The notes: generated from the sequence alone by a model not told the origin. A DNA stretch of 64,000 bases from VAZQ01 sp963739175 (GCA_963739175.1 CAVTZH010000009.1:124001-188000), one strand, 5' to 3'. Positions 9,766 to 18,394 are shown, counted from the stretch's first letter. Made by a program: numbers and translations.

Positions 9766-9861
9766 TGTACCCTCCAGGCCTCTGGCACGAGGTTCAACGT
9801 TGACGGCGTAGCGCGATTATCAGCGGCGCGCCGGTGTCGGAGCCAGCGAAAAATCGCTTCT

Positions 9862-9899
9862 TTCCGCTTAGCGGAACTCGCAATTCCGGGCTGCGGAAT
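9862..9899. promoter_or_regulatory. Tandem palindromes, candidate IclR operators
   Basis: TTCCGC-TTA-GCGGAA at 9862-9876 is a perfect interrupted palindrome. A second copy with the same half-site, ATTCCG-GGCTG-CGGAAT, occupies 9883-9899. Both lie in the 169-base gap between the divergent Bug gene and the IclR-type regulator. TTCC/GGAA dyads are usual for IclR-family operators, so autoregulation and control of the Bug/hydrolase operon are likely. Confidence 0.65.
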
Positions 9900-9934
9900 G
9901 CTAAGCTCAAGCATCGAGCAGAAAAATACCTGCG

Positions 9935-10750
9935 ATGGCGAGAACGGATACGATCCGCGGATTGCGACGGGGGCTTGAGGTGCTGCAAGCGCTGCAGGCC
10001 AATTCCATCTTGTCGTTGCACGAGATTTACCTCGCCACCGGCATCTCGAAGCCGAGCCTGCTGCGGATCCTGCATACCCTGGAAGAGTTCGGCATGGTGT
10101 CGCGGCGTTTGGCCGACGGCCACTATCGCCTCAGTACCGTCGCAAACGCACCGCGCAAGCGCGATCGTCACGACCGGGTTGCGGAAGCGGCAGCTCCGGT
10201 TCTCGATCGGCTCTGTCAGAAGATATCGTGGCCGTCCGATCTGTTCGTGCCTGTCGGCGACCACATGGAACGGCGGGAGACCAGCCGGTTGCAAACACCC
10301 TATTTCAGTCATCCGAATTACATCACCCGCGTGGGGCAGCCGGTGAACTGGCTGATGACCGGTGTTGGCCGCGCCTACCTCGCGTTCTGTCCAACACAGG
10401 AACGGGATCGAATCATCCGATTGCTGCGCAAGTCGGACCAATGGGTCGATCGGCTGGCGCGTGATCCAAGGCAGTTGGAAAAGATCCTCGCCGAAACACG
10501 GGCGAGAGGTTACGGCACGCGCGATCCCTCGTATGTCGGCGGCGCCTATCGCACGCCCGATCAGGATGACGGGCTCGCGGGCATGGCCGTTCCGCTTGTC
10601 GATCGCACGCGTGTACACGGCTCGATCAACGTTCTTTGGATCAAGACCACCATGACGATCGAGGAATGCGCGGCACGCTATCTCGCTGACCTCACGAACG
10701 CGGCGGCGGAGATCGTGAGGTCGCTGCAAGGCCGTGCCCGGCGGCGATAG
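9935..10750 (+). CDS. IclR-family transcriptional regulator
   Basis: DNA-binding regulator of 271 aa. An N-terminal winged helix-turn-helix (about residues 8-70) reads IRGLRRGLEVLQAL, ISKPSLLRILHTLEEFGMVSR and DGHYRLS. A C-terminal GAF-like effector domain follows, with TGVGRAYLAFCP, RARGYGTRDP and MAVPLVDRTRVHGSINVLW. The architecture is that of IclR/MhpR regulators of catabolic genes. It is transcribed divergently from the Bug/metallo-hydrolase operon and separated by the dyads at 9862-9899. The ATG at 9935 gives the standard N-terminus. It presumably senses the substrate or a product of that operon. Confidence 0.9.
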   Translation: MARTDTIRGLRRGLEVLQALQANSILSLHEIYLATGISKPSLLRILHTLEEFGMVSRRLADGHYRLSTVANAPRKRDRHDRVAEAAAPVLDRLCQKISWPSDLFVPVGDHMERRETSRLQTPYFSHPNYITRVGQPVNWLMTGVGRAYLAFCPTQERDRIIRLLRKSDQWVDRLARDPRQLEKILAETRARGYGTRDPSYVGGAYRTPDQDDGLAGMAVPLVDRTRVHGSINVLWIKTTMTIEECAARYLADLTNAAAEIVRSLQGRARRR

Positions 10751-10785
10751 ACCGAGTTTCCGTCCGCCATCGCGACGCTTTGCGG

Positions 10786-11616
10786 CTACTGCGGCAACCC
10801 CGGCGCCGAGAACCCGTGCTTGGCAAGGACCTTCTGCCCCGCCGGCGACAGGATGAACATCGCGAAGCGATAGGCGGCTGCCGGCGCGTCCGCCATCACC
10901 GTCATGCCGTAGTCGGCGCCGACAGCAAGCTCATCGGGCAGTTGCACGATCTGCTGGCCAGGAATTTCGGCCTGCGCCGCCATCGCATTGGTGCAGTAGG
11001 TGAGGAAGATGTCGGCGCGGCCTTCGGCGATGTGCCAGGCATAGGCGACGCGCCCCTTCGGCGGCACCGCGCTCGACGGCGCGCCGATGAGCTGCAGCGC
11101 GCGTTTCTCCAGGATCGCGAACGAGCCCGGCTTGAGCTTGTCGGCCTTGCGAAACACCTCCCAGGCATAGTCGCCGGACGGGTCCGCCTTCGGTGTCGAC
11201 GTCGCAAGCTTCACCGCCGGATCGAGCATACGGTCGAGCAGCGTTGCCGGCGTCACGGCCAGTCCGGGTCGCACCAGCGCACACAGCCGGTTGCGCGCGA
11301 ACAAGACGACCGGTCCGCTCTTCTTCGCATCCGCCAATGCTTGCGGGTGCTCCATATTGGCCGAGGTAAACACCTCGGCGCGCTCGCCCTTGGCGATGGC
11401 GTCCTTGAGTGTACCGGATGCCCCGAACTTGCTCTGCACCTTCACGCCGGCTATCGGCTCGTAGGCGGCGATCACCTCGGTCAACGCGAGGCGCAGGCTA
11501 CCGGCGGAGTGGAGCAGGACGAGGTCTGCGGCGCGGGCGGGTGCGGTCATGGTCGTTGTCGCTGCAAGCGAGAGTGCGCCGCCAAATGCGGCGCGCTTCA
11601 ACAAGGTGCGTATCAT
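10786..11616 (-). CDS. modA: ModA-like molybdate/tungstate binding protein
   Basis: Periplasmic oxyanion-binding protein, about 276 aa, with signal peptide MIRTLLKRAAFGGALSLAAT ending ARA-ADLVLL. ModA features are HSAGSLRLALTEVIAAYE, FGASGTLKDAIAKGERAEVFTSAN and NRLCALVRPG. The start at 11616 is two bases after the stop of the TupA-like gene. The operon therefore encodes two oxyanion receptors for one permease/ATPase pair, an unusual arrangement. It could widen specificity to both molybdate and tungstate. The symbol reflects family only. Confidence 0.75.
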   Translation of the reverse strand: MIRTLLKRAAFGGALSLAATTTMTAPARAADLVLLHSAGSLRLALTEVIAAYEPIAGVKVQSKFGASGTLKDAIAKGERAEVFTSANMEHPQALADAKKSGPVVLFARNRLCALVRPGLAVTPATLLDRMLDPAVKLATSTPKADPSGDYAWEVFRKADKLKPGSFAILEKRALQLIGAPSSAVPPKGRVAYAWHIAEGRADIFLTYCTNAMAAQAEIPGQQIVQLPDELAVGADYGMTVMADAPAAAYRFAMFILSPAGQKVLAKHGFSAPGLPQ

Positions 11617-11618
11617 AC

Positions 11619-12467
11619 TCACGCCCCGGGCGAATTTGCGTTCGGGAAGAACAGTTGCTGCCCGCCGATCTTGTAGTCGGTGATCGCCTTCTGGCCTTCG
11701 GGCGAGACCAGCCAATCGATGAAGGCCTGGCCCAGCTCTTTCTTCACGTGCTTGTGCTTTTCGGGGTTCACCAGCATGACGCCGTACTGGTTGAACAGCC
11801 GATTGTCGCCTTCGACCGCAATGACGAGGTCGCCGCGATTCTTGAACGACAGCCAGGTGCCGCGGTCGGTCAGCACATAGGCATTGGAGGCGGATGCGGT
11901 GTTGAGCGCCGCGCCCATGCCCTGGCCGATCTCCTTGTACCAGGTGCCCAAGGAACTATCAGCTCTTGCCTTCGCGATGTCGATGCCGGCCGTCTTCCAG
12001 AGTGCGAGCTCGGCGGCGTGGGTGCCGGACTTGTCACCGCGCGAAATGAAAGCGACGCCCTTGTCCTTGATCGCCTTGAGCGCGGCGACGATGTCCTTGC
12101 TGCCGTTGATGCCGCCGGTATTGCTTTTCGGGCCGACCAGGATGAAGTCGTTGTACATCACCGGATAGCGGCGCACGCCGAACCCGTCGGCCACGAACTT
12201 CTCCTCCTGCGGTTTCGCATGCACGAAGACGACGTCGGCGTCGCCGCGGCGGCCGGTGTCGAGCGCCTGGCCGGTGCCCTGCGAGATGACGCGCACGTCG
12301 ATGCCGGACTTCTTCTTGAACAGCGGCAGGATGTGTCCGAACAGCCCGGAGTCCTGGGTCGAGGTGGTCGAGGCGACGACGATCGATTTGTCCTGCGCAA
12401 GGGCCGTGGACGATGCCACCAGCGAGACGGCAATCGCGAGCCCGATGAATGAACGGCGTGTCGGCAT
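11619..12467 (-). CDS. tupA: Tungstate ABC transporter substrate-binding protein
   Basis: Periplasmic tungstate receptor of 282 aa. The start ATG at 12467 follows AGGAGGTTTCACC. The signal peptide MPTRRSFIGLAIAVSLVASS ends TALAQ. The TupA hallmark TTSTQDSGL, which contributes to the oxyanion site, is present just after it. It is followed by VISQGTGQALDTGRRGDADVVFVH, YNDFILVGP and SRGDKSGTHAAELALWK. It lies downstream of the permease and ATPase genes in the order tupB-tupC-tupA. Tungstate selectivity is inferred from family; molybdate may also bind. Confidence 0.88.
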   Translation of the reverse strand: MPTRRSFIGLAIAVSLVASSTALAQDKSIVVASTTSTQDSGLFGHILPLFKKKSGIDVRVISQGTGQALDTGRRGDADVVFVHAKPQEEKFVADGFGVRRYPVMYNDFILVGPKSNTGGINGSKDIVAALKAIKDKGVAFISRGDKSGTHAAELALWKTAGIDIAKARADSSLGTWYKEIGQGMGAALNTASASNAYVLTDRGTWLSFKNRGDLVIAVEGDNRLFNQYGVMLVNPEKHKHVKKELGQAFIDWLVSPEGQKAITDYKIGGQQLFFPNANSPGA

Positions 12468-12490
12468 GGTGAAACCTCCTATTGTCGTGA

Positions 12491-13219
12491 TCAAACCAGA
12501 AGCTCGCCGGCGACGAACCGGTGGGCTTCTTCCGTTTTCGGATTGTTGAAGAATGTTTTCGCATCGCTCGCTTCGACGATACGGCCGCGATGCATCAGCA
12601 CGACGTCGCCCGCAAGCCGGCGCGCTTCGCCGAGGTCATGCGTCGACATCACCACCTTGATGCCGCGGGCGGCGATGTCGCGGATCAGATCCTCGACCGA
12701 CTTGGTCGCCGCCGGATCAAGACTCGCGGTCGGCTCGTCGAGGAACAGGACCTGCGGGTCCTTGGCGAGCGCCCGTGCCAGCGCCAGCCGCTGCTGTTCG
12801 CCGCCGGAGAGCTTGCGCGCCGGGCGGTCGCCGAGGTTCGTGAGGCCGACCAGCGCCAGCAGCTCGCGCACGCGTAGGCCGTGGTCGGCGCCCGGGACAT
12901 TGGCGGCTTCCAGCGCATAGCGCAGGTTCGCCTCGGCGCTGCGGCGGAGCATGACCGGACGCTGGAACACGATGGCGCGACGATCCGACGAGGCGTCCGC
13001 GCGTCCGCCCCAGGTCGCGCGCCCGGCGGTCGGCTGGATGAGACCCATGGCGAGGCGGAGCAGGGTGGTCTTGCCGGCGCCGTTCGGCCCAATCACGACG
13101 GTCGGTGCGCCGGCCGAGAGCGCGAGCGTGATCCGGTCGAGAATCGTCACGTCGCGCACAGCGAACGAAATGTCATCGAGCAGGATCGGCAGGTTGGTGA
13201 CCGGCGGACGCATGGTCAT
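12491..13219 (-). CDS. tupC: Tungstate ABC transporter ATP-binding protein
   Basis: Cytoplasmic ATPase of 242 aa. Walker A is GPNGAGKTTLLRLAMG, the signature is LSGGEQQRLALARALA, Walker B is VLFLDEPTASLDP and the switch histidine is in MSTHDLGEA. The ATG overlaps the permease stop in an ATGA, showing translational coupling. No C-terminal TOBE/Mop regulatory domain is present, as in TupC and unlike ModC. Ends LVAGELLV-type, 24 bases before tupA. Confidence 0.88.
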   Translation of the reverse strand: MTMRPPVTNLPILLDDISFAVRDVTILDRITLALSAGAPTVVIGPNGAGKTTLLRLAMGLIQPTAGRATWGGRADASSDRRAIVFQRPVMLRRSAEANLRYALEAANVPGADHGLRVRELLALVGLTNLGDRPARKLSGGEQQRLALARALAKDPQVLFLDEPTASLDPAATKSVEDLIRDIAARGIKVVMSTHDLGEARRLAGDVVLMHRGRIVEASDAKTFFNNPKTEEAHRFVAGELLV

Positions 13220-13908
13220 CCCGCCATCCGTTCGCCGAAGCGGCGCGTTCCCCACGCCGCCGCGTTGATCACGATCACGATGGCGATCAGGACCATGCCA
13301 AGCCCGATCGCGAGCGGCAGGTCGCCCTTGGAGGTCTCGAGCGCAATCGCCGTGGTCATGGTGCGGGTGAAGCCGTCGATGTTGCCGCCCACGATGATGA
13401 CGGCGCCGACTTCGGCGGCGGCGCGGCCGAAGCCGGCCAGTAGCGCGGTGAGCAGGCTGAAGCGGCCGTCCCAGAGCAGCGTCGCGACGCTGCCCAGCGT
13501 GCCGACGTTCATCGCTTCGAGCTCGTCGCGATATTCGAGCCAGAGATCCTCGATCGTCTGCCGCGCCAGTGCCGCGATGATCGGTGTGATCAGGATCGTC
13601 TGCGCGATGATCATCGCCTGCGGCGTGAACAGGATGCCCCACGAACCGAGCGGCCCCGATCGCGACAGCAGGAGATACACCATGAGGCCAACCACCACTG
13701 GCGGGAGGCCCATCAGTGCGTTGAGGACGACGATCAATCCGTCGCGGCCGCGGAAGCGCGACAGTGCGAGCCAGGCGCCCAGCGGCAGTCCGATCAGGGC
13801 GGCCAGCAGGACGGCCGACAGGCTGACGATCAAGGACAGCCGCACGATCGCGAACAGCGCGGGATCGCCGGTCAAAACAAGCTGCAACGCGGACACGTTT
13901 TCCGGCAT
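13216..13908 (-). CDS. tupB: Tungstate ABC transporter permease
   Basis: Inner-membrane permease of 230 aa with about five hydrophobic segments. The EAA-type coupling loop lies around EAMNVGTLGSVATLLWDGRFSLL. GFGRAAAEVGAVIIVGGNI near residues 165-185 is the conserved segment of TupB-like permeases. The ATG at 13908 has GGAGA five bases upstream; a TTG five codons earlier is also open. First gene of the operon, divergent from the HTH-sensor regulator with 80 bases between. Confidence 0.88.
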   Translation of the reverse strand: MPENVSALQLVLTGDPALFAIVRLSLIVSLSAVLLAALIGLPLGAWLALSRFRGRDGLIVVLNALMGLPPVVVGLMVYLLLSRSGPLGSWGILFTPQAMIIAQTILITPIIAALARQTIEDLWLEYRDELEAMNVGTLGSVATLLWDGRFSLLTALLAGFGRAAAEVGAVIIVGGNIDGFTRTMTTAIALETSKGDLPLAIGLGMVLIAIVIVINAAAWGTRRFGERMAG

Positions 13909-13953
13909 AGTGTCTCCGCGCAAACTCTTGCATCTCGGTCCTATCTGGTCAAT

Positions 13954-13972
13954 TTATGTGATTGTTTCATAA
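13954..13972. promoter_or_regulatory. Dyad in tup/regulator intergenic region
   Basis: TTATG-N9-CATAA (13954-13958 and 13968-13972) lies in the AT-rich 80-base gap between the divergent tup operon and the regulator at 13989. A further ATGCAT palindrome is just upstream of the regulator start. Candidate operator for the regulator; not matched to a published site. Confidence 0.4.
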
Positions 13973-13988
13973 TTATGCAGGTATATGC

Positions 13989-14876
13989 ATGGCGGAGCTG
14001 CTGACCACCGACGAGGCCGCGACCTACCTCCGGTTGTCGGAGCGCAAGCTCTACGAGCTCGTCGCCAACGGTGCCGTGCCCTGCACCAAGGTCACGGGCA
14101 AATGGCTATTCCCGAAGGCGGCGCTCGACCGCTGGCTCGCCGCCGGCTACGCCGGTCCGCCTGAATTCGCGTCTGCATCGACGCCGCCGATCGTCGGCGG
14201 CAGTCACGATCCGCTGTTGGAGTGGGCGCTGCGCGAGAGCGGCTCGCGACTCGCAGGCCTGCCGGAAGGCAGCGAGGCCGGCTTGCAGCGGCTGGCGCGC
14301 GGCGAAGTCGTCGCCGCGGCGATCCACTTGCATCGGCTCGACGGCGACGACGATGCAGCAAATGTCGACGCGGTCGCTATTACGCCTGGTCTGCACGATG
14401 CGGTGCTGATCGCGTTCGCGCGGCGCGAACAGGGGCTGATCGTCGCCACCGGCAATCCGCTCAACTTGAGCGACATCGCCAGTGTCGCTGCGACGCGCGC
14501 GAAGCTTGCGCTGCGTCCGCAGGGCGCCGGCGCGCAGCTCCTGCTGCTGTCGCTGGTCGCGCGTGCCGGGCTTGCGCTCGATGCGCTCGCGACCGTGAAG
14601 CCGGTCGCCCCGACCGGGCCCGACATCGCCCAGGCGGTGCGCGCCGGCCGCGCCGATTGCGGCATCGCCACGCGATCGGTCGCGCAGGCGACGGGACTTG
14701 GATTCGTGCCGCTGCTGTGGGAGCGCTTCGACCTGGTGATGCGCCAGCGCGACTACTTCCTGCCGGGGCTGCAGGCGCTGGCCAGGTTTCTGCGGACCGA
14801 GGCGTTCCACGCCCGCGGCCACGAGCTGACCGGCTACGACACCGCCGAGGCCGGGGACGTCCGGCACGTCAATTAG
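13989..14876 (+). CDS. HTH/periplasmic-binding-like regulator of oxyanion transport
   Basis: Predicted cytoplasmic regulator of 295 aa. Residues 1-50 are an excisionase/MerR-like helix-turn-helix (LLTTDEAATYLRLSERKLYELV, then KVTGKWLFPKAALDRWL). The rest resembles the PBP-like molybdate-binding domain of COG1910: GLQRLARGEVVAAAIHLHRL, GLIVATGNPLNLSDI, RPQGAGAQLLLLSL, DIAQAVRAGRADCGIATRSVA and FVPLLWERFDLVM. There is no signal peptide, so it should sense intracellular oxyanion. The divergent tup operon is the obvious target, comparable to the TunR-type tungstate regulators. Repression by tungstate or molybdate is inferred. Confidence 0.8.
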   Translation: MAELLTTDEAATYLRLSERKLYELVANGAVPCTKVTGKWLFPKAALDRWLAAGYAGPPEFASASTPPIVGGSHDPLLEWALRESGSRLAGLPEGSEAGLQRLARGEVVAAAIHLHRLDGDDDAANVDAVAITPGLHDAVLIAFARREQGLIVATGNPLNLSDIASVAATRAKLALRPQGAGAQLLLLSLVARAGLALDALATVKPVAPTGPDIAQAVRAGRADCGIATRSVAQATGLGFVPLLWERFDLVMRQRDYFLPGLQALARFLRTEAFHARGHELTGYDTAEAGDVRHVN

Positions 14877-14984
14877 GGCGTGGTGGCGCGGGTTGCCTTA
14901 GCCCCGACGCTGACTATATTGCGGCGCTTCCGGGCGATTTCGCGTGTCTTTACGCCAGATGCGTGCGCTTTAGGAAGTCGATCA

Positions 14985-15074
14985 GGAGAGGTGGCCGAGT
15001 GGCTTAAGGCGCACGCTTGGAAAGCGTGTATACGGGAAACCGTATCGTGGGTTCGAATCCCACCCTCTCCGCCA
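14985..15074 (+). tRNA. tRNA-Ser (GGA)
   Basis: Ninety-base class II tRNA. The acceptor stem is GGAGAGG (14985-14991) with CCTCTCC (15064-15070), discriminator G and an encoded CCA. The anticodon stem CACGC/GCGTG encloses loop TTGGAAA, giving anticodon GGA at 15019-15021. A long variable arm (tacgggaaaccgta) and a T-arm with GGTTCGAATCCC complete it. An IS remnant begins 18 bases downstream. Confidence 0.95.
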
Positions 15075-15091
15075 CCGCTCACATGTCCAGC

Positions 15092-15425
15092 CCGGACACA
15101 TAGGTAACAGAACGTACCTAAGACATAGGTGACAACCTCGGGCCGAACGGGTTGTCGAGGGGTTGCAGAGTTTTCTGCTCCAGGTCGAAGTATCCAAGAT
15201 CGTAGTGCATGAAGCTTACGAGCCAAATGCCGTCGTCGACTTCCTTGATGCCGAGTCTTTGACCCGCGAGCACGCTTGAGATGTTGATCCGCTTGCGATG
15301 CAGGCAGAGCCTTCCGCAGGCGGTGACGAGGATGTCGCGGTCGTGGAACGGATAGGTCAGCTCTGGCAGCCCGTCATAAGCAGAAAGTGTTACCCATGTG
15401 TCCGGTACGGGATGTCACCTATGTC
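15092..15425. mobile_element. IS481-type element remnant with nested inverted repeats
   Basis: Deletion derivative of an IS481-family element. CCGGACACATAGGTAAC at 15092-15108 has an inverted counterpart at 15389-15405 with one mismatch. GACATAGGTGACA at 15122-15134 has an exact inverted counterpart at 15413-15425. Between them only the C-terminal part of a transposase survives. The interleaved order of the two repeat pairs is odd for simple terminal repeats. Confidence 0.7.
15118..15382 (-). pseudogene. IS481-family transposase, C-terminal fragment
   Basis: The minus-strand frame reads YDGLPELTYPFHDRDILVTA, then ACGRLCLHRKRINISSVLAG, GQRLGIKEVDDGIWLVSFMH, DLGYFDLEQKTLQPLDNPFG and ends PRLSPMS. 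This is the recognisable C-terminus of IS481-like integrases. No start codon, DDE catalytic core or N-terminal HTH remains, so the fragment cannot be active. Confidence 0.8.
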
Positions 15426-15517
15426 TCGGGCCGCTCACAAGTCACACGACTTCTCCGACCGGACGTTGCTGCGCATGCCGTTGCAACATTATGGCGCGTC
15501 TCCATTTCACGCGGCTC

Positions 15518-16552
15518 TCAATCGTTCACCGTCGCCCTCAGCCACTTGACCATGCGGTCCATGATCACCTTGTTGTTCTTTTCCAGCATCATCGTGTGGC
15601 CGTTGCCGCGGATGCCGGCTTCGGGTAGCGAATCAACGGTGAAATGGCCGCCGGCGGCCTGCATGCGCTTCTGGAACTTGCGCGCGCCTGCAACTCGGTC
15701 GGGCGTGCGGTCGGCGATGACGTTGATCATCGGCACCTTGGCGATGCGCTTGACCTCATCGTCGGAGATTTCGTCGAACGCGGTGGCCGAGTTTTCCAGC
15801 GCGAGGACGCCCTTCACCAAATCCGGTCGCGCGATCGCGGTCTTGTAGATGATGAGCCCGCCGGACGACCAGCTTTGCAGGATCGCGGGCCCGGTCTTCT
15901 CGAGCAGCGCCGATAATGCCGAGACCGCTTTCTGCAACTCCTGCGGATCGCGGAAGTTGGGGATGAGTTGCGACAGGTAGGCGTCGAGCGCCTCCTTCGG
16001 GAATTGTGTGTCCTCATACCACGTGCCGTATTTCGGGCCCCAGCGGAACTCGACCCAGGCAGCCTCGGCCGAGTACCGGTTGATCGTCGGCATCTGCGCC
16101 GCCGGTATCACACCGAGCCGTGCGGCGTTGATGGCGCAGACGTCCTGGCCCGACCGGCCGGAATTGACCCGGTCCACGCCGTAGACGGCGAAGCCTTCGC
16201 GCACGAATGCGGTGAGCCAGCCCTCGCGGCCGTCCGGCGTGGTGTCGTAGACCCGCGCGGCGTGTCCTCCGCCGGGATTGAACAGGATCGGGTATTTGAA
16301 AGTTTGGTTGGCCGGGTACTGGTACGTCGCGTAGACGTGATTGATCCTGACCTTTCCCGCTATCTGCCGTGTCGGCTTGAGGCTGCCGCCGTCGGTGGTG
16401 GCGCAGTGCACGATCTCTCCGCCGGCTTCGATGCTGCCCTGCTTGGCGATGCGCAGTGGTTCTTGCGCGGCCGCGGCGCTCATGCCGGCAACGAGCAACG
16501 CTGCGGTCAATGGGGCTATTGATGAATAGAAGCGGGCGCGTGAAGCGGGCAT
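15518..16552 (-). CDS. Secreted alpha/beta-hydrolase (esterase-like)
   Basis: Exported protein of 344 aa with signal peptide SSIAPLTAALLVAGMSAAAA, cleavage near AQ-EPLR. The alpha/beta-hydrolase fold is indicated by PILFNPGGGHAARVYD (oxyanion region), a SWSSGG nucleophile elbow with Ser229, ALENSATAFDEISDDEV, and the late GNGHTMMLE carrying the catalytic His. Relatives are annotated as esterases or lipases of unknown substrate. It stands alone, convergent with the IS remnant side and divergent from the DOMON-like gene. Confidence 0.8.
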   Translation of the reverse strand: MPASRARFYSSIAPLTAALLVAGMSAAAAQEPLRIAKQGSIEAGGEIVHCATTDGGSLKPTRQIAGKVRINHVYATYQYPANQTFKYPILFNPGGGHAARVYDTTPDGREGWLTAFVREGFAVYGVDRVNSGRSGQDVCAINAARLGVIPAAQMPTINRYSAEAAWVEFRWGPKYGTWYEDTQFPKEALDAYLSQLIPNFRDPQELQKAVSALSALLEKTGPAILQSWSSGGLIIYKTAIARPDLVKGVLALENSATAFDEISDDEVKRIAKVPMINVIADRTPDRVAGARKFQKRMQAAGGHFTVDSLPEAGIRGNGHTMMLEKNNKVIMDRMVKWLRATVND

Positions 16553-16639
16553 AGATCTTCTCCGATCATTGGACGTCGGTTGTTGGCCGCAAGCCTATCA
16601 CTGATGATCCTCTCCATCGTGCTGTGCTATATTGCCCGC

Positions 16640-17186
16640 ATGCGTCAGGCGTTGAGACTTCATCCGGACTCGCTTTGCTTCGCAGCGACACACATCGAAG
16701 TGGACGTCGCGCGTCCACACGCCGACAGTCTGCTGTTGTCCTATTTCGTGACCGGCAAAATAGGCGATTTGCGCATGCCGCCCGTCGTGACGGCCGCGCG
16801 TACCGATGAGCTTTGGCGGCACACCTGCTTCGAGGCATTCGTCGGTACTTCGGCGGACGCCGCGTATTGCGAATTCAACTTTGCGCCCTCGACACAATGG
16901 GCGGCATATCGGTTCAGCAGCTACCGAAGTGGGATGCGTGTTGCGACCGAGATCAGCCGCGCCCCGGATCGAAGTGCAATCGAGCCCCGCAGCGCTACAC
17001 ATTGCAAGCCTCGCTGGAGTTGGATTGGTTGTCGAGCTTGCCATTGATGCTAGATGGCGCCTCGGTCTGTCGGCGGTGATCGAAGAAACGAGTGGCCGTA
17101 GATCCTATTGGGCGTTGGCACATCCACCGGGCAAGGCGGACTTCCATCATTCCGATTGCTTTGCGCATGAATTGTCGCCAGCGTGA
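16640..17186 (+). pseudogene. DOMON-like domain protein, one frameshift
   Basis: Small protein of 181 aa after repair. The first part reads MRQALRLHPDSLCFAATHIE, then LLLSYFVTGKIGDLRMPP, TDELWRHTCFEAFVGT and YCEFNFAPSTQWAAYRFSSY. After a break near 16962-16968 (a CCCC run) it continues ALHIASLAGVGLVVELAIDA and SYWALAHPPGKADFHHSDCF. This is the DOMON-like family regularly found just before NamZ/DUF1343 genes in alphaproteobacteria. Removing one C restores the frame. It ends in a GTGA-type contact with the next gene. Function unknown. Confidence 0.75.
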
Positions 17187-17191
17187 CGACC

Positions 17192-18394
17192 ATGAAATTT
17201 GGCATCGACCGACTTATCGCCGACCCCGTTTTGCGCGCGCCACTCAACGGCAGGCGCGTTGCATTGCTCGCGCATCCGGCTTCTGTCACGGAAGACCTGA
17301 AGCACTCGCTCGATGCTTTGGCGGCATGCGATGACATGAAGCTCGTCGCTGCCTTCGGTCCGCAGCATGGTCTGCGCGGCGACAAGCAAGACAACATGAT
17401 CGAGTCGCCGACCTTCAACGATCCGGTACATGGCATCCCGGTGTTCAGCTTGTATGGGGAAGTGCGCAAGCCGACCGATGCGATGATGGATACATTCGAT
17501 GTCATCCTCGTCGATCTGCAGGATTTGGGTTGCCGGATTTATACGTTCATAACGACGCTGCGCTATATCCTCGATGCGGCGTCGAAACATCGGAAAGCGG
17601 TGTGGGTGCTGGACCGGCCCAATCCCGTTGGCCGGCCTGTCGAAGGCTTGACCCTGCGAGCCGGGTGGCAAAGCTTTGTTGGCGCCGGTCCGTTGCCGAT
17701 GCGTCACGGGCTCACGCTCGGCGAGTTAGGTTTGTGGTTTATCAAAACGCTCAAGCTCGACGTCGAGTATCGCGTCATCGAGATGCAAGGTTGGCGGCCC
17801 GATGCCGCGCCGGGATTTGGTTGGCCGCTTGGCGAGCGCGCGTGGATCAATCCCAGTCCCAATGCGCCGAATTTATGGATGGCGCGCGCCTACGCGGGCA
17901 CGGTGATGCTCGAGGGCACAACGCTCTCGGAAGGGCGCGGCACCACGCGGCCGCTCGAAATGTTCGGCGCTCCCGATATCGATTCGCGCCGAGTCATGAA
18001 GGAAATGGTCGAGCTTGCGCCGCAGTGGCTACGTGGCTGCCTCCTGCGCGATTGCTGGTTCGAACCGACGTTTCACAAACATGTGGGCAAGCTTTGCAAC
18101 GGCATACAGATTCACACGGAAGGTCCCAGCTACGATCACCAAGTGTTCAAGCCTTGGCGAATCCAAGCACTCGCGTTCAAAGCTCTCCGCCGTTTGTATC
18201 CGGACTATCCGCTATGGCGCGATTTCGCCTACGAATACGAGCACGGCAAGCTCGCCATCGATGTCATCAACGGCGGGCCGTTGTTGCGAGAATGGGTGGA
18301 CGATGCGGCGGCGACGCCGCAAGACCTGGATGCGCTGGCCGTGCCGGATGAGCAGGCTTGGCTCAGCGAGCGGCAAGGACAACTGCGCTACTGA
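17192..18394 (+). CDS. NamZ-like exo-beta-N-acetylmuramidase (DUF1343)
   Basis: Protein of 400 aa of the DUF1343/NamZ family, whose characterised member removes terminal N-acetylmuramic acid from peptidoglycan fragments. Landmarks are MKFGIDRLIADP, RRVALLAHPASVTEDL, FGPQHGLRGDKQDNM, IDVILVDLQDLGCRIYTF-like sequence, WVLDRPNPVGRPVEG, NPSPNAPNLWMARAYAGTVM and LEGTTLSEGRGTTRPLEMFG, which together cover the active-site region. No signal peptide is obvious, suggesting cytoplasmic recycling. The ATG at 17192 is preferred to a GTG at 17183 that overlaps the upstream stop. It pairs with the DOMON-like gene. Confidence 0.85.
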   Translation: MKFGIDRLIADPVLRAPLNGRRVALLAHPASVTEDLKHSLDALAACDDMKLVAAFGPQHGLRGDKQDNMIESPTFNDPVHGIPVFSLYGEVRKPTDAMMDTFDVILVDLQDLGCRIYTFITTLRYILDAASKHRKAVWVLDRPNPVGRPVEGLTLRAGWQSFVGAGPLPMRHGLTLGELGLWFIKTLKLDVEYRVIEMQGWRPDAAPGFGWPLGERAWINPSPNAPNLWMARAYAGTVMLEGTTLSEGRGTTRPLEMFGAPDIDSRRVMKEMVELAPQWLRGCLLRDCWFEPTFHKHVGKLCNGIQIHTEGPSYDHQVFKPWRIQALAFKALRRLYPDYPLWRDFAYEYEHGKLAIDVINGGPLLREWVDDAAATPQDLDALAVPDEQAWLSERQGQLRY

